Assembly: GCA_947626745.1 (NCBI GenBank) | Contig: CANQTF010000015.1 | Location: 1 to 48,909, forward strand | DNA: 48,909 bases | Source: an uncultured Lachnospiraceae bacterium | GTDB lineage: Bacteria > Bacillota > Clostridia > Lachnospirales > Lachnospiraceae | Direction: 5' to 3' | Shown: positions 1 to 6,992 of the stretch, piece by piece | Layout of the letters: each line of letters opens with the position of its first letter | Numbering within the stretch: the first letter of the stretch is position 1 | Program-made: the position numbers and the translations under genes | The notes under the pieces: generated by a model | Seen by the model: only the letters and a program-made list of their open reading frames with translations | Database searches by the model: none | Told to the model about the DNA's origin: nothing

Positions 1-2
1 AA

Positions 3-65
3 AGTTTGAACATACTTTTACAGAGGGCCGTTGAAGACTTACAGCATGATTTGGGCGTAGCGTAG
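3..65 (+). CDS. 3' end of an unidentified gene
   Basis: An open frame enters from the left edge and ends at TAG 63-65. It gives about 20 residues (SLNILLQRAVEDLQHDLGVA), an amphipathic helix-like tail. The stop is followed directly by a strong Shine-Dalgarno (AGGAGG, 64-69) for the next ORF, so the two probably form one operon. The fragment is too short for any family assignment. It does not look like the end of Cas1, Cas2, Csn2 or Cas9, but that is a weak statement on 20 residues. Confidence 0.35.
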   Translation, partial: SLNILLQRAVEDLQHDLGVA

Positions 66-74
66 GAGGACTCT

Positions 75-341
75 ATGGATAATACAGAGTTAGATAATGT
101 CGAGAAAAATGATACTGGCCTTAATGCAGAGCAAATGGGTATAGGAGTCGGTATTCTTGGCTTTCTTTTTGGAATTGGAATGGGAATCAAGGCTTGGTAT
201 GATAATAGAGCTCTTAAAAAGGAAAGAGAGAAGAATGCGCTATATCAGGAAGCTATCAAAAAACATCAAGCGATAATTGATGAGCTTATCGTAAAACCGC
301 TTCCGGTTGAATTTAAGGCTCTGATCCGTTTTAGTACCTAG
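75..341 (+). CDS. Small single-span membrane protein whose 3' end runs into the CRISPR array
   Basis: An 88-codon ORF starts at ATG 75, with AGGAGG 5 bases upstream. The N-terminus is acidic and Asn-rich. One glycine-rich membrane segment spans about residues 22-42, followed by a charged Lys/Glu helix (about 46-70). I do not recognise the family; size and layout fit a small phage or plasmid membrane protein. From about residue 71 the frame reads a degenerate CRISPR repeat and spacer 1, and its stop TAG lies inside the first intact repeat. The last ~18 residues are therefore array-derived. Either the original C-terminus was lost when the array became joined to the gene, or the ORF is only residual. 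The base composition is AT-rich, unlike the chromosome to the right. Confidence 0.45.
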   Translation: MDNTELDNVEKNDTGLNAEQMGIGVGILGFLFGIGMGIKAWYDNRALKKEREKNALYQEAIKKHQAIIDELIVKPLPVEFKALIRFST

Positions 342-883
342 AAGAATTGAGTTATCGTAAAACCGCTTCCGGTTGAATTTAAGGCTCTGATCCGTTTTAG
401 TACCTAGAAGAATTGAGTTATCGTAAAACCCGATCCGCAAAACAGGGACGCCTGGTACGGTTTTAGTACCTAGAAGAATTGAGTTATCGTAAAACCGTCG
501 ATCTCGTTATCCGTGGCGTGTGTCGGTTTTAGTACCTAGAAGAATTGAGTTATCGTAAAACGCGTTCTTCGTCGTCGTCTGAAGACCGTGAAGTTTTAGT
601 ACCTAGAAGAATTGAGTTATCGTAAAACATGCTCACGCAGAGGGTAATAATACAAAAGGTTTTAGTACCTAGAAGAATTGAGTTATCGTAAAACCCTGAA
701 ATGTAATACAAAAATCGAAATGTAGTTTTAGTACCTAGAAGAATTGAGTTATCGTAAAACTGTTTCCGGTACTGATAGAACGTCCCGCGGGTTTTAGTAC
801 CTAGAAGAATTGAGTTATCGTAAAACGAAAAAACAGGAACATTAACGAACATAACAGTTTTAGTACCTAGAAGAATTGAGTTA
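282..883 (+). CRISPR. Type II-like CRISPR array, 8 intact repeats plus degenerate ends, 9 spacers
   Basis: Eight identical 36-bp repeats start at 328, 394, 460, 526, 593, 659, 725 and 791. Each begins GTTTTAGTACC and ends TATCGTAAAAC, the GTTTTA/TAAAAC palindromic ends typical of type II. By eye the repeat resembles the Streptococcus thermophilus CRISPR1 (II-A) repeat at about two thirds of positions. Spacers are 30 bp (one is 31, at 562-592). A degenerate 5' repeat (about 275-297) keeps TTATCGTAAAAC. A 3' repeat (857-883) is intact for 27 bp and then diverges. Spacers 298-327 and 364-393 are identical. No cas gene, and no leader separate from the upstream ORF, is visible. The degenerate 3' repeat suggests the leader side is to the left, but the left repeat is broken too, so new acquisition here is doubtful. 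Confidence 0.97.
298..429 (+). repeat. Tandem duplication of one spacer-repeat unit
   Basis: The 66-bp unit 298-363 (spacer plus repeat) is repeated exactly as 364-429. The spacer begins CGCTTCCGG and ends CTGATCC. This is best read as unequal recombination or slippage between adjacent repeats rather than two independent acquisitions. Confidence 0.95.
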
Positions 884-1045
884 CCCAGATAATTATTTGA
901 GGTGGTAAATTTCGTAGCGACCACACGCCGATGGTATTGACAGGGGCAACCCGAGAGATGCAGGAGAAGGCTACGCCTGCCAAATAATTATCTGGTTTAG
1001 CAAGAATATAGATTCATTTAGGCACGTCTTTGGGCGTGCCTTTTT
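884..1045 (+). ncRNA. Candidate structured RNA at the array's distal end, possibly tracrRNA-like
   Basis: A perfect 15-bp inverted repeat (885-899 with 981-995) closes a compact fold. Hairpin A is GTGGT 902-906 with ACCAC 920-924. A GGG/CCC hairpin with a GCAA tetraloop lies at 943-952. Hairpin B is GCAGG 960-964 with CCTGC 976-980. The loops of A and B contain CGTAGC (913-918) and GCTACG (970-975), exact complements, so a kissing interaction is possible. Separately, 890-909 can pair antiparallel with repeat positions 3-22 at 14 Watson-Crick and 3 G-U positions of 20, which is anti-repeat-like. The anti-repeat overlaps the closing stem and hairpin A, so the two states exclude each other. The unit ends at the terminator 1021-1045, giving a tracrRNA-like length of about 160 nt. 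I could not match it to a named RNA family. A miniature mobile element with 15-bp ends is an alternative. Confidence 0.4.
1021..1045 (+). terminator. Rho-independent terminator after the CRISPR/RNA unit
   Basis: GGCACG 1021-1026 pairs perfectly with CGTGCC 1035-1040 across an 8-base loop and is followed by TTTTT. The orientation serves the array transcript. It closes the AT-rich left block. Confidence 0.85.
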
Positions 1046-1139
1046 GTGAGGGAAATCAATGGACGGGAAGATTCCTCTGAACGAAAATCACCCGTTTCAT
1101 AATTGCACATTATGTATCAGCGGCATCTTTCACGCTCTA

Positions 1140-2015
1140 TCAGGTATCGCTTCCCTCACGGTTCACCGTGATTTGACCGGGCGTCTTCCGCTGTCTGCGG
1201 TACTGCTGCGGTGTGAGGCCGGTCTTCTGCCGAAAAGAGGACGAGAGATTCCCGGGGTACTGGTAGCCGGTCTCGATGGCAATCTCGGTAATGGATTTGT
1301 CCGTGTTGAGAAGCAGCCGTGAAACGTTTTTGATGCGGATATAGCTCAGGTACTCGGAGTAGGACTTGCCGAGCTGGCTGTGGAAGAGCCTTGAAAAATA
1401 GGCGGTGGAATAGCCGGCGATCTCGGCCACTTTCTCTATGGTGAGCGGTTCCGCATAGTGGATCTCCATGTAATAGACGGCGTCCATAATGGGAAGTGAG
1501 AGAGGCGTCGCGTGGGAGGCCGAGTTGTCCTCTGGAAGACGGTATTCCAAGATCGCCAGCAGGAGTTCGGACAGGACGCACTGCGACCGGAACTCGCCGT
1601 AGGGCGTTTTTTGGCTGTAAGTCTCCAGCAGCCTCGTAAAATAACCGTAGATGACGGGCTGCATAGCGGCGGCAAACCTGTTGGTGGGTCTGGCATAGAT
1701 CTGATCTAAGATCTGTTCCCCGAACCGGTCGGTGAGGGGTTTCACAAACAGCGGTGAAAACTTTATGAGAATGCTTTCATACACCTCGCTGGAAGCGGGT
1801 ACGGTGCGGTGGTAAATATACGGCGCGAGCGTGCTGACGCTTCCGGGGTGCTGCGTGAAGGTGAATCCGGGCGTGATGGTGGTGCGGTCTCCCCGTATGT
1901 GATAGTTGATGGAATAGTGGTCGTAGGCGATTTCCAACGAGGGCATCTCGTAGTCTGCGGGGAGTATCCTGTGGGTGATCTGAAAAAGTTCTCCTTCGGG
2001 GAGCGGCAGTGCCAT
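1140..2015 (-). CDS. AraC-family transcriptional regulator
   Basis: This 291-residue protein has an N-terminal cupin-like sensing region (about 10-140) and a C-terminal pair of helix-turn-helix motifs (about 185-285). The second motif reads ITEIAIETGYQYPGNLSSSFRQ followed by TGLTPQQYRRQR, the standard AraC/XylS signature. The start at 2015 is supported by AGGAGG just upstream on the minus strand. It is transcribed away from the MATE transporter at 2179, so regulation of that pump is a reasonable inference; the inducer cannot be read from sequence. It is the first gene of clearly chromosomal composition to the right of the array. Confidence 0.93.
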   Translation of the reverse strand: MALPLPEGELFQITHRILPADYEMPSLEIAYDHYSINYHIRGDRTTITPGFTFTQHPGSVSTLAPYIYHRTVPASSEVYESILIKFSPLFVKPLTDRFGEQILDQIYARPTNRFAAAMQPVIYGYFTRLLETYSQKTPYGEFRSQCVLSELLLAILEYRLPEDNSASHATPLSLPIMDAVYYMEIHYAEPLTIEKVAEIAGYSTAYFSRLFHSQLGKSYSEYLSYIRIKNVSRLLLNTDKSITEIAIETGYQYPGNLSSSFRQKTGLTPQQYRRQRKTPGQITVNREGSDT

Positions 2016-2178
2016 GGTACACCTCCTGTTGTATCCTGCTGTTTTTCTAAAATGTCATGTCATCATAAATTTCCGCTTCAAAAAAGTAAATACGGATAAG
2101 AAAAGTATGGATAATCTCTATAATATATAACATGGATAGGGAAAAAAAGCAAATGCTTTTCCGCGGGAGTGATGACCG

Positions 2179-3528
2179 ATGGAACAAAAGAAAATAGATA
2201 TGACACAGGGGCCGATCATGAAGAATGTCTTTCGGTTTGCGGTCCCGATGATATTGGGTAATATCCTGCAGTATCTGTACACGACGGTGGACACGCTGGT
2301 GATCGGCAATTACTGCGGCAAGACTTCTCTTGCGGCGGTGGGGACGAGCGCGCAGCCGGTGGAGGTGCTCCTCTGTATTTTTCTGGGGATCGGGACAGGC
2401 GTATCCATTCTCGTCTCCCAGTATGTGGGCGCGAAGGATACGGACAGGATACGCAGGGCGGTGGACACGTCGGTGTTTTTCGTGTTCGTGTGCGGCGTTC
2501 CGCTGTGCGTGATCGGCTATTTTGCCGTGCCGCTGATCTTACGCGCTATGGGCGTGCCGGCAGATACGTGGGACGCGGCGCTGGTCTACACGAGGATCGT
2601 ATTTCTCGGGGCGCTCGGGAACATCGGGTACAATATGAACGCCGGTATCCTGCGCGGTATGGGCGACAGCAAGGCATCTCTGTGGTTTCTGGTGGTATCC
2701 TGTGTCGCCAACATCGTGCTCGATTTCCTGTTCGTTGCGGGATTCGGCATGGATGCCGGCGGCGCGGCGCTCTCCACGACGCTCGCGGTGTATCTGTCAT
2801 GGATCATCAGCGTCATATATATCAGACAAAAGTTTCCGGAGCTGGAGCTGTCGTGGCTGCCGAGGACTTTTGATGCGGGAGAGCTGAAGCAGTTTGTCAG
2901 GCTGGGGCTTCCCATTGGGCTGAACAATTCGCTGTACTCCCTCGGCCATGTGGCGATCCAGACCTTGGTGAACGCGCAGGGATCTACTTTTATGGCGGGC
3001 AACTCGGTCGCGGGCAGGGTGACGGGCATGGCCAACATAGCGGTCACGGCGCTGTCCTCCGCGGCGACGACCTTTTCCGGACAAAATTACGGAGCGAAGG
3101 ATTTCGACAGGCTCAGGCAGGGATATATCAAGATCCCTGTCATCTCCGGCGCGGTGACGCTCGCGGCGGGGCTGTGCGTGATGTCTTTCCGTATGCCGGT
3201 CCTGCGTATATTCACGAGAGATGCGGCGGTGCTCCTGTACGCCGAACGGTATGTCAGGGTCATGCTCCTGTCGTACTGGTTCTATGCGATCTTCAACGGT
3301 ATCATCTGTATCGTGAACGGTGTCGGGCTGATCCGTTACACAACGGTGATAAACCTTCTCATGCTTTGGGCGGTGCGCATTCCGAGCGCCTATCTGATCG
3401 ACCGCTTTTTTGACGGGACGTATATCATGCTGTGCTTCCCGATCAGCTTCAGCTTTGGTATGGTCATGATGCTTGGGTATTATATCTTTTCCAAGCGGTG
3501 GAAGGAGATCATCAGGACGGGGCTGTAG
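2179..3528 (+). CDS. MATE-family multidrug/organic cation efflux transporter
   Basis: This 449-residue polytopic protein has about 12 membrane segments in two homologous halves. The opening (TQGPIMKNVFRFAVPMILGNILQYLYTTVD, read here in two blocks) and the later RLGLPIGLNNSLYSLG segment are typical of MatE domains. MATE proteins export cationic drugs or metabolites using a Na+ or H+ gradient. A purine-rich GGGAG lies just upstream of the ATG. A -10-like TATAAT sits at 2119-2124 but lacks a good -35, which fits an activator-dependent promoter under the divergent AraC regulator (inference). The gene is full length with no anomalies. Confidence 0.95.
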   Translation: MEQKKIDMTQGPIMKNVFRFAVPMILGNILQYLYTTVDTLVIGNYCGKTSLAAVGTSAQPVEVLLCIFLGIGTGVSILVSQYVGAKDTDRIRRAVDTSVFFVFVCGVPLCVIGYFAVPLILRAMGVPADTWDAALVYTRIVFLGALGNIGYNMNAGILRGMGDSKASLWFLVVSCVANIVLDFLFVAGFGMDAGGAALSTTLAVYLSWIISVIYIRQKFPELELSWLPRTFDAGELKQFVRLGLPIGLNNSLYSLGHVAIQTLVNAQGSTFMAGNSVAGRVTGMANIAVTALSSAATTFSGQNYGAKDFDRLRQGYIKIPVISGAVTLAAGLCVMSFRMPVLRIFTRDAAVLLYAERYVRVMLLSYWFYAIFNGIICIVNGVGLIRYTTVINLLMLWAVRIPSAYLIDRFFDGTYIMLCFPISFSFGMVMMLGYYIFSKRWKEIIRTGL

Positions 3529-3574
3529 CGGCGTTCCCTTTTATGAAAATATTATGAAATCATGCGGTAACTGC

Positions 3575-3604
3575 TTGACAAGAGACGGAAAGAATGCCTA
3601 TATA
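3575..3604 (+). promoter_or_regulatory. Sigma-A-type promoter for DUF3737-patB
   Basis: A -35 TTGACA (3575-3580) and a -10 TATATA (3599-3604) are separated by 18 bp, upstream of the gene at 3642. Confidence 0.6.
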
Positions 3605-3641
3605 AATAAGGTAGGGGAAACGGGAAGGAAAGTAGAGCAGC

Positions 3642-4529
3642 ATGAGCAAAAATGACAGAGCAGAGAGACAGGAGTCGAAGAGCGGGGACGGTTTCGAGGA
3701 GATCAGACAGGGATTCTATGTCGGCGAGCGGCCGCTTTTCAACAGGGATCACCTGCGTATCGTTGACACGATCTTTACGGACGGCGAATCGCCGTTGAAG
3801 GAATGCCACGACATCGAACTGGAGGGCAGTATGTTCAAGTGGAAATATCCGCTTTGGTACTCCAGCAACATCGTGGCGAAGAACTGCACATGGTTTGATA
3901 TGGCGCGGGCGGGCGTGTGGTACACGGATCATATCCGCGTGGAGGATTGTGCCGTCGAAGCGCCCAAGAATTTCCGCAGGTGTCATGACCTGACGCTTAA
4001 GAACGTATCTTTTCCTAATGCCGCCGAGACGCTGTGGCACTGCGACGGGGTGGATATGGAGCGCATCACGGCGAAGGGCGATTATTTTGCCATGAACAGC
4101 CGGAACATGGTGGTGCGCGATCTGACGCTCTATGGCAACTACTCTTTCGACGGGGCGGAGAATGTGGAGATACACGATTCCCACCTGCTCTCCAAGGACG
4201 CGTTCTGGAACGGCGACCATGTGACGGTGTACGATTCGTTCATCTCCGGCGAATACCTCGGCTGGAACGCGAGGAATCTGACGCTTATCAACTGCACCGT
4301 CGAGAGTCTGCAGGGGATGTGCTATATAGATAATCTGGTGATGAAGAACTGTAAACTGATCAACACCACGCTGGCATTCGAGTATTCCACGGTGGACGCC
4401 GACATCGTTACGAAGATCGACAGCGTGATCAACCCCTCGGGCGGCGTGATCCGAGCGGAGCATATCGACGAACTCATCATCGAGAAAGATAAAGTCGATC
4501 CCGATAAGACGAAGATCATCTGCAGATAA
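3642..4529 (+). CDS. DUF3737-family protein, predicted right-handed beta-helix
   Basis: The protein has 295 residues. After a charged N-terminus (about 1-20) the body is a run of ~20-residue turns in short beta strands, such as 'MFKWKYPLWYSSNIVAKNC', 'NFRRCHDLTLKNVSF' and 'NMVVRDLTLYGNYSF'. This is the regular pattern of the parallel beta-helix DUF3737 family. The biochemical function is unknown to me. It has no signal peptide, so it is probably cytoplasmic. A purine-rich ribosome site (GGAAGGAAAG) precedes the ATG. patB begins 54 bp downstream on the same strand, and a shared transcript from the 3575 promoter is likely. Confidence 0.8.
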   Translation: MSKNDRAERQESKSGDGFEEIRQGFYVGERPLFNRDHLRIVDTIFTDGESPLKECHDIELEGSMFKWKYPLWYSSNIVAKNCTWFDMARAGVWYTDHIRVEDCAVEAPKNFRRCHDLTLKNVSFPNAAETLWHCDGVDMERITAKGDYFAMNSRNMVVRDLTLYGNYSFDGAENVEIHDSHLLSKDAFWNGDHVTVYDSFISGEYLGWNARNLTLINCTVESLQGMCYIDNLVMKNCKLINTTLAFEYSTVDADIVTKIDSVINPSGGVIRAEHIDELIIEKDKVDPDKTKIICR

Positions 4530-4583
4530 GAAGCGGTGCGGACAGATGCGCTGCGGCTGTGACCGAACACGGAGCGGTATGCC

Positions 4584-5765
4584 ATGAAGTATGATTTTGA
4601 CACAGGCACGGACAGAAGAGGCACCGATTCCCTGAAATGGGAAGTGGGGCAGGGAGAACTCCCCATGTGGGTAGCGGATATGGATTTTCAGACGGCGCCG
4701 GAGGTGCGGACCGCGATCGAAGCGCGGGCGGCGCACGGCGTATTCGGCTACTGTATCGTTCCCGATGCATGGTATGAGGCGTATACGGGCTGGTGGGAGA
4801 GACGGCACGGCTTTGGCATGGACAAAGACTGGCTGCTCTTCTGCACGGGCGTCGTGCCCGCAATCTCCAGCATTGTGCGCAAATTGACGACACCGGCGGA
4901 GAAGGTGCTGATCCAGCCGCCGGTCTATAATATCTTCTACAATTCTATTCTGAATAACGGGCGGCAGGTGTCGGAGAACCCTCTCCTGTACGGCAAAGAA
5001 GGCTATGCGGTCGACTTTGACGATCTGGAGCGGAAGCTTGCCGATCCGCAGACCACAATGATGATCCTGTGCAATCCGCACAATCCCGTGGGAAAGATAT
5101 GGAGCAGAGACGAACTGCAGCGCATCGGGGAGCTGTGTGCCCAATATCACGTGCTCGTCCTTTCCGATGAGATCCACTGCGACCTGACGGATCCCGGCAC
5201 GGCGTATGTTCCCTTTGCGTCCGTCTCGGACGTGTGCAGGGACAACAGCATCACGTGCATCGCGCCGACCAAAGCCTTCAATCTGGCGGGGATACAGACT
5301 GCGGCGGTGGCAGTGCCGGACCCGGTGATCCGTCATAAGGTGTGGCGGGGGCTGAATACGGACGAGATCGCGGAGCCGAACGCTTTTGCGGTGACGGCGG
5401 CCGTAGCGGCTTTCACGAAGGGGGAGGCGTGGCTTGACGAACTGCGGGAATATCTCTGCGCCAACAAAAAGCTGGCGGCGGATTACATCGAAAGAGAGAT
5501 CACGCAGCTTGCAGTTGTTCCGTCACAGGCAACTTACCTCATGTGGCTGCACTGCCGTGGGATAAAGGGAACGGCGGCCGAGGCGGCGTCCTGCATCAGA
5601 AGTAAGACGGGCTTGTATCTTTCGGAGGGCACACAGTACGGCAGCGGCGGCGAGCAGTTTTTGCGGCTGAACGCAGCGTGCCCGCGGGCGGTTCTGGAAG
5701 ACGGTCTGCGCCGCCTGAAAGAAGGAATGGCTGCTTACTCGGCCGCCGCAGCTTCCATGTATTGA
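4584..5765 (+). CDS. PatB/MalY-family PLP-dependent C-S lyase (aminotransferase fold)
   Basis: This 393-residue fold-type I PLP enzyme carries the family start 'WVADMDFQTAPEV', NPHNPVG (164-170), the cofactor-contact segment SDEIHCDL (194-201) and APTKAFNLAG with the Schiff-base Lys230. MalY/PatB proteins cleave cystathionine or cysteine conjugates and can have regulatory side roles; the natural substrate here is not readable. The last 31 bp overlap the 3' end of the convergent amidase gene (5735-5765). That low-complexity Ala-rich end codes on both strands. Confidence 0.92.
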   Translation: MKYDFDTGTDRRGTDSLKWEVGQGELPMWVADMDFQTAPEVRTAIEARAAHGVFGYCIVPDAWYEAYTGWWERRHGFGMDKDWLLFCTGVVPAISSIVRKLTTPAEKVLIQPPVYNIFYNSILNNGRQVSENPLLYGKEGYAVDFDDLERKLADPQTTMMILCNPHNPVGKIWSRDELQRIGELCAQYHVLVLSDEIHCDLTDPGTAYVPFASVSDVCRDNSITCIAPTKAFNLAGIQTAAVAVPDPVIRHKVWRGLNTDEIAEPNAFAVTAAVAAFTKGEAWLDELREYLCANKKLAADYIEREITQLAVVPSQATYLMWLHCRGIKGTAAEAASCIRSKTGLYLSEGTQYGSGGEQFLRLNAACPRAVLEDGLRRLKEGMAAYSAAAASMY

Positions 5766-6679
5766 GACACCTCGTCCAGAAGACGGTACCATTCGTCCTC
5801 GTTTTCCACGTAATAGAGCGGACATTTCTTGCCGCCGGCGTCATAGTGGCGCAGGATATCCTCCGCCGTCAGATCGTACTCGCCGCAGAGCCAGGCCAGA
5901 AGCTCGACGAGAGAGGCGCGGGTGGACGACGTGAACGAGCCGTCTGCAGACAGATAGCAGCACTCGATCGAGACGGAATCGTCGTTTCTGCCTTTCACGG
6001 CATAGGCTTCCTCGTTCAGCGGAATGCACTGTAAGATCTCACCGTTATAACCGATCACGAAATGGGCGCTGGCGGACCGCTCGCCCGTCTCTGCGAGATT
6101 GGCGAAGTAGCTGCGGTTCTGTTCGGCCGAGGTCCCCTGATTTGCCGTGTAGTGTACGAAGATGTTCTTGACTTTCTTCAACGTCGTGCCGGGTCTGGAA
6201 TAGCGGTTGACTTCCAACAAACTGACAGTGATGTCCGGCTTGGGGAACGGATTTTCGGCTTCCTGTACATCAGTGTCATTTTTTGACCCTACGGAACTGA
6301 CTTCCCTGCTCTGTATCCAAGAGCGGGCACTCCGATAGACCAATCCGGTCAATTTAAATACCCCGACGAGGAACAACAGGAAAAGGACAAGCGCGAGAGC
6401 GCGATAAAACAAGGCGCGCCGCCGTCTTGCCCGCCGCCGCTTGATTGACTGCACCGGTCGTCCCGGATACCGCATGATCTTGGCCGATGTCCGCCGCGCT
6501 TGCGGGTCTGCGGTGTGCTGTCTGCCGCGGCTGTCCGCCGGACGCCGCCTCCTGCGGTCATCTGCCGTCTGCTGTCTTTTGTGCGCCGACGTGTACTGTG
6601 CGGCGGGCATTGTGTCCGCCCAGAGCTGTAATTCCCTGTGTTGTCCGTTTGGTCTCTTACGTGTATCCTGCTGCTGCAC
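5735..6679 (-). CDS. Membrane-anchored N-acetylmuramoyl-L-alanine amidase (Amidase_2 type)
   Basis: The 314 residues begin with a very Arg-rich, low-complexity stretch (1-89), then one membrane span (about 90-114), then an outside catalytic domain (about 165-305). Zinc and catalytic positions are visible: HYTANQG (H176), SAHFVIG (H206), and HYDAGGKKCP (H278, K284/285, C286), as in T7-lysozyme/PGRP amidases that cut the muramyl-L-Ala bond. A basic N-terminus before the span predicts an uncleaved N-in anchor. The start is GTG 6677-6679 with a modest GGAAGA site; ATG 6610 and 6475 are alternatives with poorer sites. Cell separation or spore cortex work is possible but unproven. Confidence 0.88.
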   Translation of the reverse strand: MQQQDTRKRPNGQHRELQLWADTMPAAQYTSAHKRQQTADDRRRRRPADSRGRQHTADPQARRTSAKIMRYPGRPVQSIKRRRARRRRALFYRALALVLFLLFLVGVFKLTGLVYRSARSWIQSREVSSVGSKNDTDVQEAENPFPKPDITVSLLEVNRYSRPGTTLKKVKNIFVHYTANQGTSAEQNRSYFANLAETGERSASAHFVIGYNGEILQCIPLNEEAYAVKGRNDDSVSIECCYLSADGSFTSSTRASLVELLAWLCGEYDLTAEDILRHYDAGGKKCPLYYVENEDEWYRLLDEVSQYMEAAAAE

Positions 6680-6842
6680 CTTATCTTCCGTCCCCGTGTC
6701 TGGTCTTGTTTTGCGGCTGTGTCCTGCGCCCGCCGCCGATATCTTCCGAATGCTTTCTATATATTAGACGTCAAACCTTAACAAAAGGTGTCGGGCAATC
6801 TTAAGTTTTTGTTAAATTTCCGCTTGCGGTGTAAAGTGTGTG

Positions 6843-6866
6843 CCGGGGACGCCCGGTTATTTTTTT
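6843..6866 (+). terminator. Terminator-like hairpin with no plus-strand gene upstream
   Basis: CCGGG (6843-6847) and CCCGG (6852-6856) enclose GACG and are followed by TTATTTTTTT. The gene to the left is on the other strand, so this would stop a short leader or small RNA starting after about 6680. Otherwise the gap 6680-6992 holds only divergent promoter-like sequence and an inverted repeat TTAACAAAA/TTTTGTTAA (about 6778-6816). Confidence 0.5.
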
Positions 6867-6899
6867 CGTTACACAAATCAGCAGGAACACAGAACCGGC

Positions 6900-6928
6900 T
6901 TGTGAAAACGGGCGTTTTATGAGATACT
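6900..6928 (+). promoter_or_regulatory. Candidate promoter for the CxxC protein and GH28 gene
   Basis: TTGTGA (6900-6905) and GATACT (6923-6928) are 17 bp apart, downstream of the 6843 hairpin and 65 bp before the first start codon. Confidence 0.4.
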
Positions 6929-6992
6929 ACAAGAACAGAGGGAATTTGGTGAAAAGCATCCGCCGGCACGGCGGGCTGCGCAGAGGAAAACG

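Noticed and set aside
1..74. Search for an anti-repeat or leader to the left of the array
   Set aside because: No stretch there shows useful complementarity to the repeat, and the sequence is better explained as coding ends plus a ribosome site.
430..459. Possible self-targeting: spacer 3 shares AAAACAGGGAC with about 28112-28124
   Set aside because: Only 11 bases match, in low-complexity sequence; far short of a protospacer.
240..924. Minus-strand ORFs encoding repeats of YDNSILLGTKT
   Set aside because: They are only the reverse-strand translation of the CRISPR repeats and spacers; the repeat peptide comes from the 36-bp repeat, with no ribosome site or independent evidence.
885..995. Classical transposon reading of the 15-bp inverted repeat
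   Set aside because: The bases flanking the two arms do not form a clear target duplication and the missing end of the last repeat is not found on the far side, so a simple insertion into the repeat is not supported, though not excluded.
3552..5336. 594-codon minus-strand ORF opposite DUF3737 and patB
   Set aside because: Its His/Arg-rich composition is typical of the antisense frame of GC-rich genes, it has no recognisable domain, and both plus-strand genes are clear families.
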